Below, piece by piece: positions 53,701 through 64,000 of a stretch of 64,000 nucleotides of DNA. Source of the DNA: Euryodendron excelsum (lineage: Eukaryota > Streptophyta > Magnoliopsida > Ericales > Pentaphylacaceae); the NCBI GenBank assembly GCA_033060915.1, contig CM065394.1, positions 36,566,001-36,630,000 on the forward strand. Direction: 5' to 3'. The stretch's first letter is position 1, and each line of letters opens with the position of its first letter. A program made the translations under genes and the position numbers. The notes under the pieces were generated by a model that searched no databases, was not told the DNA's origin, and was given only the letters and a program-made list of their open reading frames with translations.

Positions 53701-54234
53701 TTATTAATTCAACAGACAAAGTAAATAGAGCTTCAACGCTAAGTACCAATTATGAACCCAGTATTAATTTCATGTACAAAACAATAGCAGCATAGGACTA
53801 TACTTGATAATATGAGATGTGCCAAATTGAGTACAGTTCAAGAAACTTACGTTCCCGGAAGGATGGTTGGCATTGGAATCGAATTTGATCCGTGCGGTAC
53901 CGCCCTGGGCCTCGACGCGATTGATCTCGTCGACAAGGTCAGGCGCAAGCCGTATAATCATGGCGAAGTCAAGAGGGTTTCCAGTGACAAGACTGAACGT
54001 CTCCTCCACCCCGGAAGGGGCTGATGTAGGAGGGCCGCTAGTGGTATTACGGTTGCGAGGGCCAGCGGCGCCGCCAACGGAGAGGCGGCCGCCGGGGGTT
54101 GAGGAGGAGGAGGGGCGGTGACGAGGAGGCTGGTGGTGGAAGGTGGAATTGATGTTGTTACCCTTGCCGGCCCCTCCCCCACCTCGGCCGCTGCCCCCGC
54201 AGCCCCGGCCGAGCTTTCCAGAGCCTCCGTACAT
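38198..54234 (-). CDS. ELL/occludin-domain protein (dentin sialophosphoprotein-like), 12 exons
   Basis: Predicted 1185-aa nuclear protein. Exons in transcript order: 54234-53851, 49698-49472, 46884-46817, 43713-43642, 43463-43108, 42921-42853, 42771-42683, 41734-39734, 39603-39526, 39402-39291, 38425-38375, 38248-38198; all GT-AG, 1186 codons in one frame. The N-terminus is Gly-rich, followed by FAMIIRLAPDLVDEINRVEA and the conserved CAWRKLNVQRILDESTKNHV. Residues about 350-415 (PMDLQSMLISLLMENPKGM, then AVGDAIPNTVRKIEPIIKK) look like an ELL-type winged helix. The 2-kb exon 8 encodes a disordered Ser/Asp/Arg stretch (about 501-549) and a long charged linker. The C-terminus (about 1075-1185) fits the occludin/ELL domain: YKEYVQEYREKYDSY, YYDILGQLNESYSQFG, RLKKIFIVLHEELKHLKQII. 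Animal ELL proteins stimulate RNA polymerase II elongation in the super elongation complex; a like role here is inference. I believe Arabidopsis At3g21290 is the relative. Confidence 0.9.
38695..38737. repeat. (GAA)n microsatellite
   Basis: AAG/GAA trinucleotide run of about 43 bp inside the intron between the tenth and eleventh exons of the ELL-like gene. Confidence 0.9.
43714..46816 (-). other. ELL-like gene intron 3
   Basis: A 3.1-kb intron. It contains a partial tandem duplication near 44950-45240 (shared words CAAACACT(A/T)AGACTAC and ATGATCAG) and a 418-bp tandem duplication (45491-46268). No coding exon was found in it; flanking phases match. Confidence 0.55.
45491..46268. repeat. 418-bp tandem duplication
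   Basis: Copy A (45491-45908) and copy B (45909-46268, slightly shorter by internal deletions) share GAGACTCCATTAACT, TCACGAGATTCTAAGGTTAA, AGCTGTGGTGCAC, GTCCAGAAATCTTGGCA and ATGACCTTCGCC in the same order. Divergence is larger than in the 150-bp repeat at 24632, so it is older. Confidence 0.8.
46885..49471 (-). other. ELL-like gene intron 2
   Basis: A 2.6-kb intron. The part at 47250-47900 is richer in G and C than its surroundings and may be an old insertion, but no element ends or protein motifs were recognised. Confidence 0.5.
49699..53850 (-). other. ELL-like gene intron 1
   Basis: A 4.2-kb first intron. It contains an unrecognised plus-strand open frame (50272-50643, 123 aa) and a Cys-rich minus-strand frame (52969-53202). 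Neither has upstream signals or a domain I can name. No mobile element ends were recognised. Confidence 0.5.
52969..53202 (-). other. Unrecognised cysteine-rich open frame
   Basis: A 77-aa frame in intron 1 of the ELL-like gene, same strand. Its second half has seven cysteines, including CLALCRGSQKCC and a terminal CKC. There is no signal peptide at the ATG. It could be a chance frame, a fragment of a domesticated or transposon-borne protein, or an unannotated exon. I see no evidence that it is expressed. Confidence 0.2.
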
Positions 54235-55022
54235 TTGTACGCTAGGCTCGAATCGTCAAGTTTTGGATGTTGTGGTGGTGGCTTTGTCGGCGATGGATTC
54301 CGGTTGAAAAAAAGGTCTGATGGAGGGAACCGAACCTGGAGAAACCAGAGAGGCCGGACGGAGAATTATAATTTGGTTTTCAACTTCCCCCCTATATTTT
54401 TGTCCAATTGCATATTGTTGCACAATATGCAATGATTGTTTGAAATAATTTTTATATGCAGTTATTTACATAGTAAAAAAATAGTTTTAAATATTTTGAA
54501 AAGTACATATAATATATCCATGAAATTAATTTAATGTACTTTTCAAAATATATTATATGTACCAATGCTTTCTCTATTTAAATTTTTTTTCTCTATAAAT
54601 GCACTTCAATATCATTAAATGCTTAATTAAAGTAAATATTTTGTGGATATTAATTTTTGTGGTTTTATGAGTATAATTTCATGGCGAACGAGTGTTGCTA
54701 CTTAAAATCTCAGTAATATAAACGTAAAATAATATTCTCTTAATAGATAGTAGATAAGTAATTAAATAATAAACATTATCATGTAATTTCAATCATATTA
54801 ATTAGCATATCACGTGCTTTGAGTATAAACTTCTTAAAGCACGTGAACATTTTTTTGTCTATCTCAACATTCATTAATTTTCAATTCAAAATTTGCAATT
54901 TGTTTCCACAACTATACTCGTTTTGCTAAACTTCAAATTAATAAATAATAATTATTATCATTTGGTTAGTACCATATCTTGTATCCCTTATACATGTAAT
55001 TTGTCATTTAAGTTTGTGTTCT

Positions 55023-55236
55023 TGTGAATAATGACATATGCATATGCTTAGGGTACATCTGGTGAAGCTTGTCAAAGCTTTTATAAAGTTTGTTTGTTTT
55101 GCCTTTACAAGCTAATATAATAAAAAATCAAAATAAAAATAAAAAAACTTCAAAAAATTAGCCTATTTACTTAAAAGCCAAAATAACTAAACCAAAAAAA
55201 AACTTGCCAAAAAACCCTAACAAACAGGCCGTATTT
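55023..55236. mobile_element. Degraded MITE-like repeat
   Basis: The right end reads, on the minus strand, CGGCCTGTTTGTTAGGGTTT and TTTTTTGGCAAG, closely like the terminus of the element at 3839-3999. The left end is poorly preserved. Probably another copy of that family; boundaries are approximate. Confidence 0.35.
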
Positions 55237-55739
55237 AATAACATTGTTATGAGCACGTAATTAATGTTTGAACAAATGAAATGTATCAAATCAATAATTC
55301 ATTTGGCTATTGCAATAATAAAATATGCTAACCATATATTAGAGAGGAGGAGGGAGATTTAAACGAGAACGAATTACAAAACAATCCACTATATCACTTT
55401 CTCAATTTTAATTATTTGTTATCATGGGCCAAAGGAACATTGAATAGTTCTTTTTTTTTTTTTTTTTTGTGCGCATAACCAAGGTGCATTACGGTATAAG
55501 CTTCTTTAGGTATTTATTTTCATATAAATACATATGTATTCATCATTGCTCATCGTCCCTTTATTGTTCAAACGATGAGGTATAGTACAATAAATCTCAC
55601 TCTCCCCTTTCTATGTAATATTTCCATAGGCAGTTGCTAATGACAACAATGTAGGATTGAAATAAACAGTGTTTATGTGGCCAAGTTTTTTTAGCGAAAT
55701 GCTTTGCAATGGTTATAGGGAGTGGATGATAATGGTGAT

Positions 55740-56015
55740 CAGTGGTAGACCTAGGATTTTGATCGGGGGGGCCAAAAAAATTATTTTTTTTGTTAAAAAG
55801 AGGGTTAAGAAATTTTTATTTTTATTTTTTGAGGAACAATACATTATATAGTATTATAAATTTAAAAAATATACAAGAGTGAAGTGAAATTTTGAAACTT
55901 TGAGGTTTCGATACACTGTATTGTATTATGAATATTCAAAAAATTATAAGGTATAAAGTAAAATTCAAAACTTTAGGGAGCCGTAACCTTGTCCGCCTCC
56001 CTCCGTCGACCACTG
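55740..56015. mobile_element. hAT-type MITE with perfect 8-bp target duplication
   Basis: A 276-bp element with 11-bp terminal inverted repeats CAGTGGTAGAC and CAGTGGTCGAC (complement of the right end), one mismatch. It is flanked on both sides by ATGGTGAT (55732-55739 and 56016-56023), an exact 8-bp duplication as made by hAT transposases. The subterminal sequence (GGATTTTGATCGGGGGGGCC) is like that of common plant non-autonomous hAT elements. It encodes nothing and would need a transposase from elsewhere. Confidence 0.88.
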
Positions 56016-56900
56016 ATGGTGATAACAATGGGCATCACCATCCACGGTTAAGATGTTCTGGGCATAATTAAATTCACTAGTTCCTAACAAGTAAAATTAA
56101 TAGAAAGAGTACTAAAAAATAGACAATGAATTATGGGTTGTTGGCATGACAAGGATATTTTTTGAAGTTAATGTTGCTACAATTGTGATTTTTAACTTAT
56201 TTCAATGCCTCATTTAAAGCGTTATTACTAACAGGTTTTTAAATAAAGCACTGTTAGCAATAGTATTTTCTATCTTGTATTGTTTTCGCGCATAGAATGA
56301 TGCTGTATGTGTTAAAAAATTACAGGATATAAAGCACTATTGAGAACAACGGTTTACATAAAAAAAACTATTACCAATAGCTTTAAATGAGGTGTTGAAT
56401 TAAGTTTAAAACCACTATTATTGTAAAATAAAGTGAAAAATACATTATTGTCAAGTAAACAAGACATAAATTGTAATGAATCATTTTCAATGGAACAGAT
56501 GATTATTAAACTAAAGAAGATAGTACAGTGTAATATTATAATATTTTTAACTTAATATTTATAATAACTTACATTTTAATTTGTTAAAAAAATGATTAAA
56601 GCATGTTTTAAGGTGACAATTTAATATGCTTTAAAAAATAAAGACACTGTTGAAGCTACCATCTTATAGTGGATATTACATATCTCTGAAATATATTATT
56701 CGAAATAAAGATAAAAAATTGCAAAAAAAAAAAGTATTTAAAAAATCAAAATTCCAAAAGAAATTGTTTTACATGCCCATTATTATCAAAAGTTTAAAAA
56801 ACAAATATTCGTTATTTTGTTTCTATTTATCTGAATTTACCATTTTCTCCCTCATGAACATTTTTCCGGCTCTGTAAGGAATCGCCTACATGTCTCTCTA

Positions 56901-56911
56901 TGTATATATAT
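56901..56911 (+). promoter_or_regulatory. Candidate TATA box of the UBP gene
   Basis: TGTATATATAT lies about 90 bp upstream of the ATG at 56999, which would place the transcription start near 56935-56940 and leave a leader of about 60 nt. Position and sequence fit a plant TATA box; no other evidence. Confidence 0.45.
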
Positions 56912-56998
56912 CTTCGTTGGCATTGGCCTTCCCTGCAAGTAAACAGCAAAACACACGACGCCTCTCCCCGATCCTGCTAACACCGAAGCTCCTCAACC

Positions 56999-59900
56999 AT
57001 GCCGACAGGTGAGAGAAACCTCCGTTTACTTCGATTCCTGTACCTCACTTTATATTCTGATTGAAATCGAAGCTAACAAGCTTATTTTCCCAATCACGCT
57101 ATTATTTTCTATGTTTCAGCTTACGATTTCAACATTTATTTGCTGTACGCGTTGTTAATATCATGCCCCCCGTATGTTGTCATGTCCGAGTAGCAGATAG
57201 GGTTTGATTATTGCTTGTATCGTGAATTTTATGTGCTGGGTCGGTCAGGGAACTCCTATTCAATTTATATCTCCAACCCTCATGCAATTCAGAGTTGTTA
57301 TGATATTTCTAGGGGAAAATATGTTAATTTGATGATGCTTACTGCGGTTTATATGTTCTTGTGAATATCCACTGGATTTATAATGGTAACCCTCATTCCA
57401 TTTATACAAGATTGCGTTAGTAAGACAAACCCCAAACCATGTACCTTACCTGCCAGGCCATTTCATTCACATTTCTCAACTTTTGAGCAGCTGAAATCAC
57501 TTGTACACAGACATAGCACATCATCAATTGCAGTGGCAAGCAACCAAGTATGCTTATACTTGCATACTCGTGCAACGATGCATTGGTAGAGTTAGCTATT
57601 CCTGGGGTTCTACTCTGTTGTCAGAAAATCTAATTTGTAGACCATTGGCCAAATGTGTATTATGCGAAGAGAAAATGAAGGAAACATAGAGGTTTCTTCA
57701 ATTACATGTCCAGGACAGACATTGGAGGTTACGTCTTCCCCCCCCCCCCCCCCCCCCAAAACCCAATACGAAAAGACCAAATGAATACCCAGGGTACATT
57801 CAGCTTCCATTGATTGCAATATAAGCAGTACATGACCTATATTTAAATATATAGAGATAAAATTGGCTGGATTTTCATGATAATATGAGTTACACAAAAG
57901 GAATTAATTTATAAGTTCCTTGGCTTATGTCAGGTGTTATCACATTTTTTGTCTAGATTGATGCCAAACCTAGGTAGTTGTTACAGTTGCGGTGAATGAG
58001 TTGTCTTGGTAGATGTATGAATCTCCTAACCTAATTATTTGGATTGAACAAATATTGTCTCTATTTTTCCAGAAAGTAACAAAGAAAAACTATGAATATT
58101 TAAAAGTAGAAAACAAAAGTGGGAGCAAGAGAATGAGTTGGAGATTTGCTGCCTTTGGCAGCTTTAGCATTAGGAGTTATAGGAAGCATCCTTGCAAACA
58201 TTTGTATACTGGAATCTACGATAATATACATCCATCCACCAATCTACATTTATGTGATGTAATAAAATAGTAAAATCTACACAAAAATGTTGAACAGTTG
58301 AATTGTTTATTTTACAATATCAGTAAAAGTGTGGCACCAAAAGAAGAAAAATAAAGGCTACTGTACTTTCTATTCTCAAATTAAAAAATTGAGAAGGCAG
58401 GTTGTTTATTTATTGGTTGTGGATGATTTCAAACTACATGCACTGCCTGGACTTATTCTAGGACTCCGCCTTGATCCTCGGGAAATGTCGGTGATGTGTG
58501 GTGCTGCATTGCAAGTCAAACTTAAATGGGATCTTACAGTGTATTAATTTTTGTTTCAAGCTTAACAATCAATGGGTCAAAACAGATGTCATCAGTCAGC
58601 CAGTAGATGCATGATTCAAAACAATAAGGTTAAGCCAGCTCAAACTTCCTTTAGCATACGTGCACTCCTTAATGTCACATAATCCACACGTATCAAACGG
58701 ATCACTCCAAACTGTTATGGCTTATGAGAATACTGTTTAATAGGCCTATGCCTGTTTGAATAGTCTCAGCAAGACCTATCTCAATTTCACAAGGCAACTG
58801 ATGGACAAACAAGGACTGAGCATGAGTTCGATTTTGATGGGATTTTTCTTCTTCCTCAATTTATCTAAGTACATGAAGATCCTTTTCATAGTTACTCCGA
58901 GGGATCCTAGCAGCTTTGGCTATTGCAGTAGTTGCTTGGTTTTTGGAAAAATAATTAAGACACTGTATTTTGCCTTACAAATATTAAACTATTTTGGATG
59001 CTAAGTAATATTTGGTTAGCTTGCCCATGATACGTGCCTGCTTCATGGGCTGGCCCAGTAGAGGCACAATTTGGACAATAATACTAAGCAAAATTCGTAG
59101 ATAAATTATAAATTGCAAGCAGGTTATTTGTGATGGGTGTTTTCTCTCTCATTATTTTCATTGCATCTGTGGAAATCATTCACTTACTCAGGGTTTAGGT
59201 TGTATCAAACGTCTCTTCTAACAACAGTTGTTGGTGCTCAAGTGTTTAAACTTTGATGGCGATTGTATAGGTTGTAGCCTTTGTCTTTTTTAATCAATAT
59301 TATGTAGCTCCACTAACTCGCATTATGCATGAGGATTTATTAGCTTGGTTGGGGTCAACAAATGTTTTACATGCTTTTCTTATCCTGTTGAGGTTATAGC
59401 TTCATTTTTTTTTGGCATCAACTAAGCTATTTTATCAACTTTGGTTGGGGCTCTTTAGTTACTGGCTTTTACACTGTAATGTGTTTATCTCTGGCAGTGA
59501 GTGTAAAATGGCAAAAAGAGACATTTCCAGGTGTGGAAATTGACACTAGCCAGCCCCCATATGTTTTCAAATGTCAGTTGTATGATCTCACAGGAGTACC
59601 TCCTGAGAGGCAGAAGATTATGGTTAAAGGTGGTTTATTAAAGGTAATCAAGTAATTATTATGATTTTATAATTTGCTAAACTCAGTCCGATTGATGAAG
59701 CAATTAGTGAATCACTCTGTATATGTTGATTGAGTTTTCCTGTATCATGTTGTTCTGAAGGCGGCTATTAACCTACTTGATGTATTCTCCTGACAATGTA
59801 GGATGATGCCAATTGGTCAACTCTAGGAGTGAAAGAGGTGGATAATATTTCAATTGTATGACACTTGGTTTTGTTGTACACTTGGAGTCTATTGTTAAGT

Positions 59901-61236
59901 ATATTGTGATGTCTATTGCATATAGGGTCAAAAGTTGATGATGATGGGAACAGCGGATGAGATTGTGAAGGCCCCAGAGAAGGGCCCTGTTTTCATGGAA
60001 GACCTTCTAGAAGAAGAACAAGCTATTGCTGTGGTAAGGTTCTTGACTTGCTTGTTGTAGATATAGATACAAATCTAGTTTTTCCTTGTTGGCTTTTTCC
60101 TTTGGTTTCTGTTTTGCTTTGGTCTGTTAGGGCAGGGCCACATATATCTAAGTAAGTTTATGTGGGTCAGTTAGGGAACTTCAGACAGTTTGCCCTGCTT
60201 TATTATCTTTTCACCTTAGACACTTGGGGGTGCACATATGTAGTACTGCAATAAACATCCACATACTCACTTTATCGTGGTAGATTGTCATCCTGGCCTA
60301 CTTTACTAGGATGGGGTTGGGGCATATACAATCTGCTTTTGGGCGGGATTCCCAAACTGGTGTCAAGCTTGGGTTGCTTCAAGCTGCAATTGACCCTAAC
60401 TTGGTGGTGTCACTCCATCTTCAACTTGGTCAGTTGCCATTCTTCATTTCACATTTCTCTGTTTATTCTCTATGCAGTAAAGTCGCAATTGCTCTTCCTC
60501 TTATGACATAGTTGTTTAGTTTATCTGCTTAGCTGGTTAGTCAAGAAATAACAGTTTTCTTGTTTTAATTAATCCAAGTTATAGACAGTTTTTTTTTTTG
60601 CCTATTTTACTTAATCAAGTAGTTTTGCAGTTCCCTTCGCTACTTCCATGATTTCCCAATTTGCACCAGGCCTTAATGTCTTGCTTTTGGCCTGCAAACC
60701 CTAGAGTCAAGTTTGCTGTGTTTACATGCATCTTTTGTTTTCGTTTAGTTTGCCTCTGGAATGTTTGGTATTGAGTGAATTCGGGTGGGGAAACTCTACA
60801 GATATTTGCACTTGTTCATACTTTTGTATCCCCTTGTTTTGAACATTTAACCAATATTTCATTTGCTTCCAGGGCCATACTGCTGGCTTATTTAATCTTG
60901 GAAATACCTGTTACATGAACTCTACTGTACAATGCTTGCATTCAGTTCCAGAGCTGAAGTCGGCTTTGATTAAGTGAGTTAGTGCAGAAGGACGTCTAAT
61001 GTTCATAAAAATGATTCCATAATTTTCTTTCATTTTTGTGGTTTGCATTATACTCACACTGCTGAAAAATTTTGCCCTCAGTAGGTAACGTATGTTTTTT
61101 GCTGATTAGGTATCCACATTCTGGAAGAAGCAATGATTTGGACCAATCTTCTCATCTCCTGACAGTCGCAACTCGGGATTTATTTAACGAGCTTGATAAA
61201 AATGTAAAGCCAGTGGCACCAATGCAATTTTGGATG
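56999..61236 (+). CDS. UBP6: Ubiquitin-specific protease UBP6/UBP7-like, 5' part (6 exons, runs off window)
   Basis: N-terminal 176 residues of a proteasome-associated deubiquitinase related to plant UBP6/UBP7, yeast Ubp6 and USP14. Exons: 56999-57008, 59498-59643, 59802-59837, 59926-60033, 60873-60973, 61110-61236; all GT-AG with continuous phase. The first coding exon has only 10 nt (M-P-T plus one base), followed by a 2.5-kb intron. Residues about 4-75 form the ubiquitin-like domain that docks on the proteasome (VSVKWQKETFPGVEI, LTGVPPERQKIMVKGG, GQKLMMMGTADEI). The peptidase domain starts at GHTAGLFNLGNTCYMNST, in which the Cys of NTCYMN is the catalytic nucleophile, followed by SSHLLTVATRDLFNELD. 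The family is about 480 aa; the His/Asn box and the rest must lie beyond 64000. The next expected exon was not found before the window edge. Confidence 0.93.
57009..59497 (+). other. UBP gene intron 1 with poly-C tract
   Basis: A 2.5-kb intron right after the tiny first exon. It holds a run of 20 C (57738-57757), unusual in this AT-rich DNA and a possible sequencing problem. No coding exon or recognisable element was seen. Long introns close to the start of plant genes often raise expression; that is inference here. Confidence 0.55.
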
Positions 61237-62730
61237 GTATGTCCTTTGCTTAGTTGTTGTATCTATTTGTGTTTTTTGTTTTTGGCTTTAATGTGTATAT
61301 CACTTTACAAGTCTGAAAAACTTCAGAAGTACTGTATATCAAATGCTTGTTGTTATGAAGACTAGTTTTAGGCCCGTGGATTTGTTTTTAAATTTTTTGA
61401 CTTAATTGTTTTTGATCAGTCCCAACCACAACAATTGTCCCTGTTTGAATGTTGCTGCAAACAAACGCAATAGTATTGAAGACAACATTTCAATTTTTTT
61501 TCCTTCTCTTTGCTCATCAACCTTTTCTCTGCACTGAATGTACTTAGAAGTGTCTTATTATTTTTTGCTTTGGGTGCAATCCATTTGCTATCTATTGGTA
61601 TTATTGAACATACAGCAACTTTGTAAACCCAAATCTAAACTTAAAAAATAGTGTTATGCCACAAAAGATGTAATTTAAAAAAAAAAAAAGAATAACCAAA
61701 AAAATATTAAAAAAAAAAAGAAGAGAACTTTGGTATTAATCTGGGTAATTTACGATTGCTCACATACAGGTCTTTAGTTATTATTGGAAAAATATTGTGT
61801 ATCTCACTTCTATGTGTGTGTGCGCCCATCTGAGCAATATGTATGCATCCATTGGCAAGTTTTGGGTGTTGAATGTCTTGATAAAACATATATATTGAGT
61901 AAATTGAAACCAAAAAAATCAACCGTCAATGCCATCAACTATGCGAAAATACAATCCCAATTCCTGCAAGAAATTAATCACAAGACCAAAGGGAAAACAA
62001 ACGCAGCTTACAAAGAGGGGATGAAAAGCCACCTACTTATAAAAATATTGAAAAAAAACAAAACTGAGAATAAGAAACATATTACAAAGAGAGTGAAAAT
62101 TCCACAAACTCACAAAAAATTGGGAAAACAACTGAGAAAAACCTAGTCAGAAATCACAATCGGAACTTATGCTACAAACACAAATGCATTATAAAATTTG
62201 TAACAGAATATAGAAAAACAGTTGAAAATCGAGAATGTTACAATGCATGGCCTTTAGAATAAATGCAAGCATAGACACTCGATTATCTCCTTGAGCATAA
62301 ATCCAACCATAGACTTACAGAGAGAGAAGATTCATGGGTTGGAAAAGGGAAGAGAGTGGAAGATGTTCCAGTGGAATTTTATGTTTGTTGATGGCTTTCT
62401 GCATTCCTTTCTCTCTAAATTCTCACTCTCTGTCTATGTATTGATATAAATACATAATTAAGAACTCGAGTGGTATCTTTAATCAATTTAAATTGTATGC
62501 TTAGGCTTGGTGAATATTTCGGGTTCTTAGGAGTGAAGTTTTCAAACTGGAGACCAAGAAGAATCAAAACATTTAAACACTTTAGTAAATCTTTTCTAAG
62601 AGCACACCATAGCCGCTGAATTGAAATGTTATAAAACGAAGCAGTACAAAAGTGAAGGATTGAGAATCAGACACATTGGTCAATGTGGAGGCTTTCCTAT
62701 GTGCTTTTATTATTGTACATGGAAAAGGAT

Positions 62731-62973
62731 CTAAAGAGTAGAGTCATAGTTAGAGATGATCGAAAGAGAAAGAGAGGGCTTACCAGTTCTTGGCCGAGAA
62801 GATTGACCGGCAACTAACCCAGAGATTTGAGTATCATGGGAAAGAAAAAAACTGTTAATTGAAGTAGTTGCAGAGTTTGTAGGAGATGTGGTGGCAATTG
62901 CAGTGTTTGAGTTTTCATATTTGCCGTATAGATTTAAAAGAAGACCAAGGTTATATGAAGGGTAAAAAGTCAT
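62731..62973 (-). other. Unrecognised 80-aa open frame, exon-like
   Basis: Antisense to the UBP gene. The frame is Ser/Thr/Asn-rich and near its end reads VAGQSSRPRTG, directly followed by a good splice donor (AAGAACTG|GTAAGCC). It has the look of a first exon carried in by a transposon or of a chance frame. I do not recognise the protein, and no continuation was found. Confidence 0.2.
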
Positions 62974-63091
62974 CCATTAAGGGCACTTTTGGAAAAAGAA
63001 AAATAAATACAGCTTCCATTTATAAATTAGTATAGATAATTCATGTATCTAAATTAGTAGTTGGAGGAATTAATGAGATAGAGAAGATGCA

Positions 63092-63556
63092 TTTAATATG
63101 AATTTAGTGGATACAATGTATAGTGGGATAAGTTTTATTCATTAAAATACATGAACTAAATAAATATAATGAATCTATAAAATAAATATAGTGAACCAAA
63201 AAGAGAGCTCTAATAATTACATACTATTTATTATTTTTGAAAAATGAAAAATAAAAACTTGAGAGCCACTCAAAATGCGCCACTTGTCGCAACCACAACG
63301 ATAGTGTCCTCCTTCCCTGTATTGTTTAATGTGAATTTAGTGGATACAATGTATAGTGGTATAAGTTTTATTCTACAAAATACATGAACTAAATAAATAT
63401 AATGAATCTATAAAATACATAGTGTGTACCAAAAAGACAGCTCACAAAATTACGGACTATTTATTCTTTTGAAAAATGAAACATAAAAACTTGAGAGCCA
63501 CTCAAAATGCGACATTTGTTGCAACCACAGCGATAGTGGCCTCCTTTTCTATATTG
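63092..63556. repeat. 233-bp tandem duplication
   Basis: Two head-to-tail copies beginning TTTAAT(A/G)TGAATTTAGTGG at 63092 and 63325, sharing ACTTGAGAGCCACTCAAAAT and CAACCAC(A/G)GCGATAGTG-like segments. Divergence is around 10%. It lies in the incomplete UBP intron 6. Confidence 0.8.
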
Positions 63557-64000
63557 TATATAGATATAGATATAGATAGATAAATGAATCTACAATGATC
63601 TGCAGATATATCTTAGTAGAATGTCACTGGTGACACAGACGTAGTTGCAAAGACATTCTCACTCAAAGCTATGTTTTGTGCTGCAATAATGTAAACTGGG
63701 GATGTTGTTGCAGGAGTGCTATAGCTAATGATTAGAGCTCAAAAAAATTGTCTCCTTACCACCAATGCATTCCTGTACTCTGCAAAATTTGGGAAAATGA
63801 CTCTCTCTGGGGATGTTATACTTAGGCTGGTAGTACCTCATTCAGCCTGTGCCACTCATTATTTCTATAGCAATTAGACTTGGCAGTTGCTAATTCAGTT
63901 TTTCTGACATTCTGCTTTTCCCAATTTTATGATGGTCCTTATTTGCAGAAGTTTTATCGTAGTGGAATCTTGCAGGCTGCTTTGTTATTTCAATGTTTGA

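Larger units (their letters stand above)
54235..56998. other. Divergent intergenic region between ELL-like and UBP genes
   Basis: The 5' ends of the minus-strand ELL-like gene and the plus-strand UBP gene face away from each other across 2.76 kb. The first about 150 bp above 54234 is GC-rich and probably the ELL-like leader. The middle is AT-rich and carries a hAT-type MITE (55740-56015) and a degraded repeat (about 55023-55236). No gene is supported. Confidence 0.55.
61237..64000 (+). other. UBP gene intron 6 (incomplete)
   Basis: At least 2.76 kb of intron up to the window edge. It contains A-rich tracts near 61676-61720, a minus-strand open frame of 80 aa (62731-62973) and a 233-bp tandem duplication (63092-63556). 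No further UBP exon could be identified. Confidence 0.5.

Noticed and set aside
57738..57757. 20-C homopolymer as a functional G-quadruplex-type element
   Set aside because: A single uninterrupted C run in an intron is more likely a slippage tract or sequencing problem than a regulated structure.

Overview
This is nuclear DNA of a flowering plant, probably a dicot-like species with a medium or large genome. The evidence is AT-rich sequence, GT-AG introns of 80 bp to over 4 kb, plant-specific gene families and plant-type retroelement relics. All gene models below were built by hand from reading frame, splice-site phase and family knowledge. No search was run.

Six protein-coding loci are visible. 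On the minus strand, from low to high coordinates: (1) ribosomal protein eL28 (RPL28), 1196-3294, 3 coding exons, 150 aa. (2) A PWWP-domain nuclear protein, 5170-14061, 3 exons, 748 aa. (3) A plant GDH-like protein with an N-terminal BED-like zinc finger fused to a GdhA-type glutamate dehydrogenase fold, 16466-31217, 15 exons, 631 aa. (4) A uS8-family ribosomal protein of the mitochondrial RPS15A type, 33425-35326, for which only the first and last exons can be found. (5) A large ELL/occludin-domain protein of the 'dentin sialophosphoprotein-like' type, 38198-54234, 12 exons, 1185 aa. On the plus strand, divergent from (5), is (6) the 5' part of a UBP6/UBP7-type ubiquitin-specific protease, 56999-61236, which continues past the right edge. 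In (2), (3) and (5) the exon phases add up to one uninterrupted frame.

The rest is introns and intergenic DNA carrying decayed mobile elements: a near-intact 329-bp TRIM retroelement inside the uS8 intron, a hAT-type MITE with a perfect 8-bp target duplication, a LINE reverse-transcriptase relic, a tRNA-derived SINE, foldback elements, several local tandem duplications and microsatellites.

The most interesting points are these. The GDH-like protein keeps the dehydrogenase fold but has lost the catalytic lysine and other active-site residues, so it looks like a pseudoenzyme attached to a zinc finger. The uS8 gene lacks its central exon, its remaining exons are out of phase, and a TRIM sits in the gap. 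The gene set also combines loci that, from memory, are split between Arabidopsis regions At1g51710-51745, At3g21280-21295 and At2g19720-19730, so the window may preserve an ancestral order. The genes do not form a pathway. They share housekeeping themes: translation, chromatin/transcription and proteasome-linked deubiquitination.
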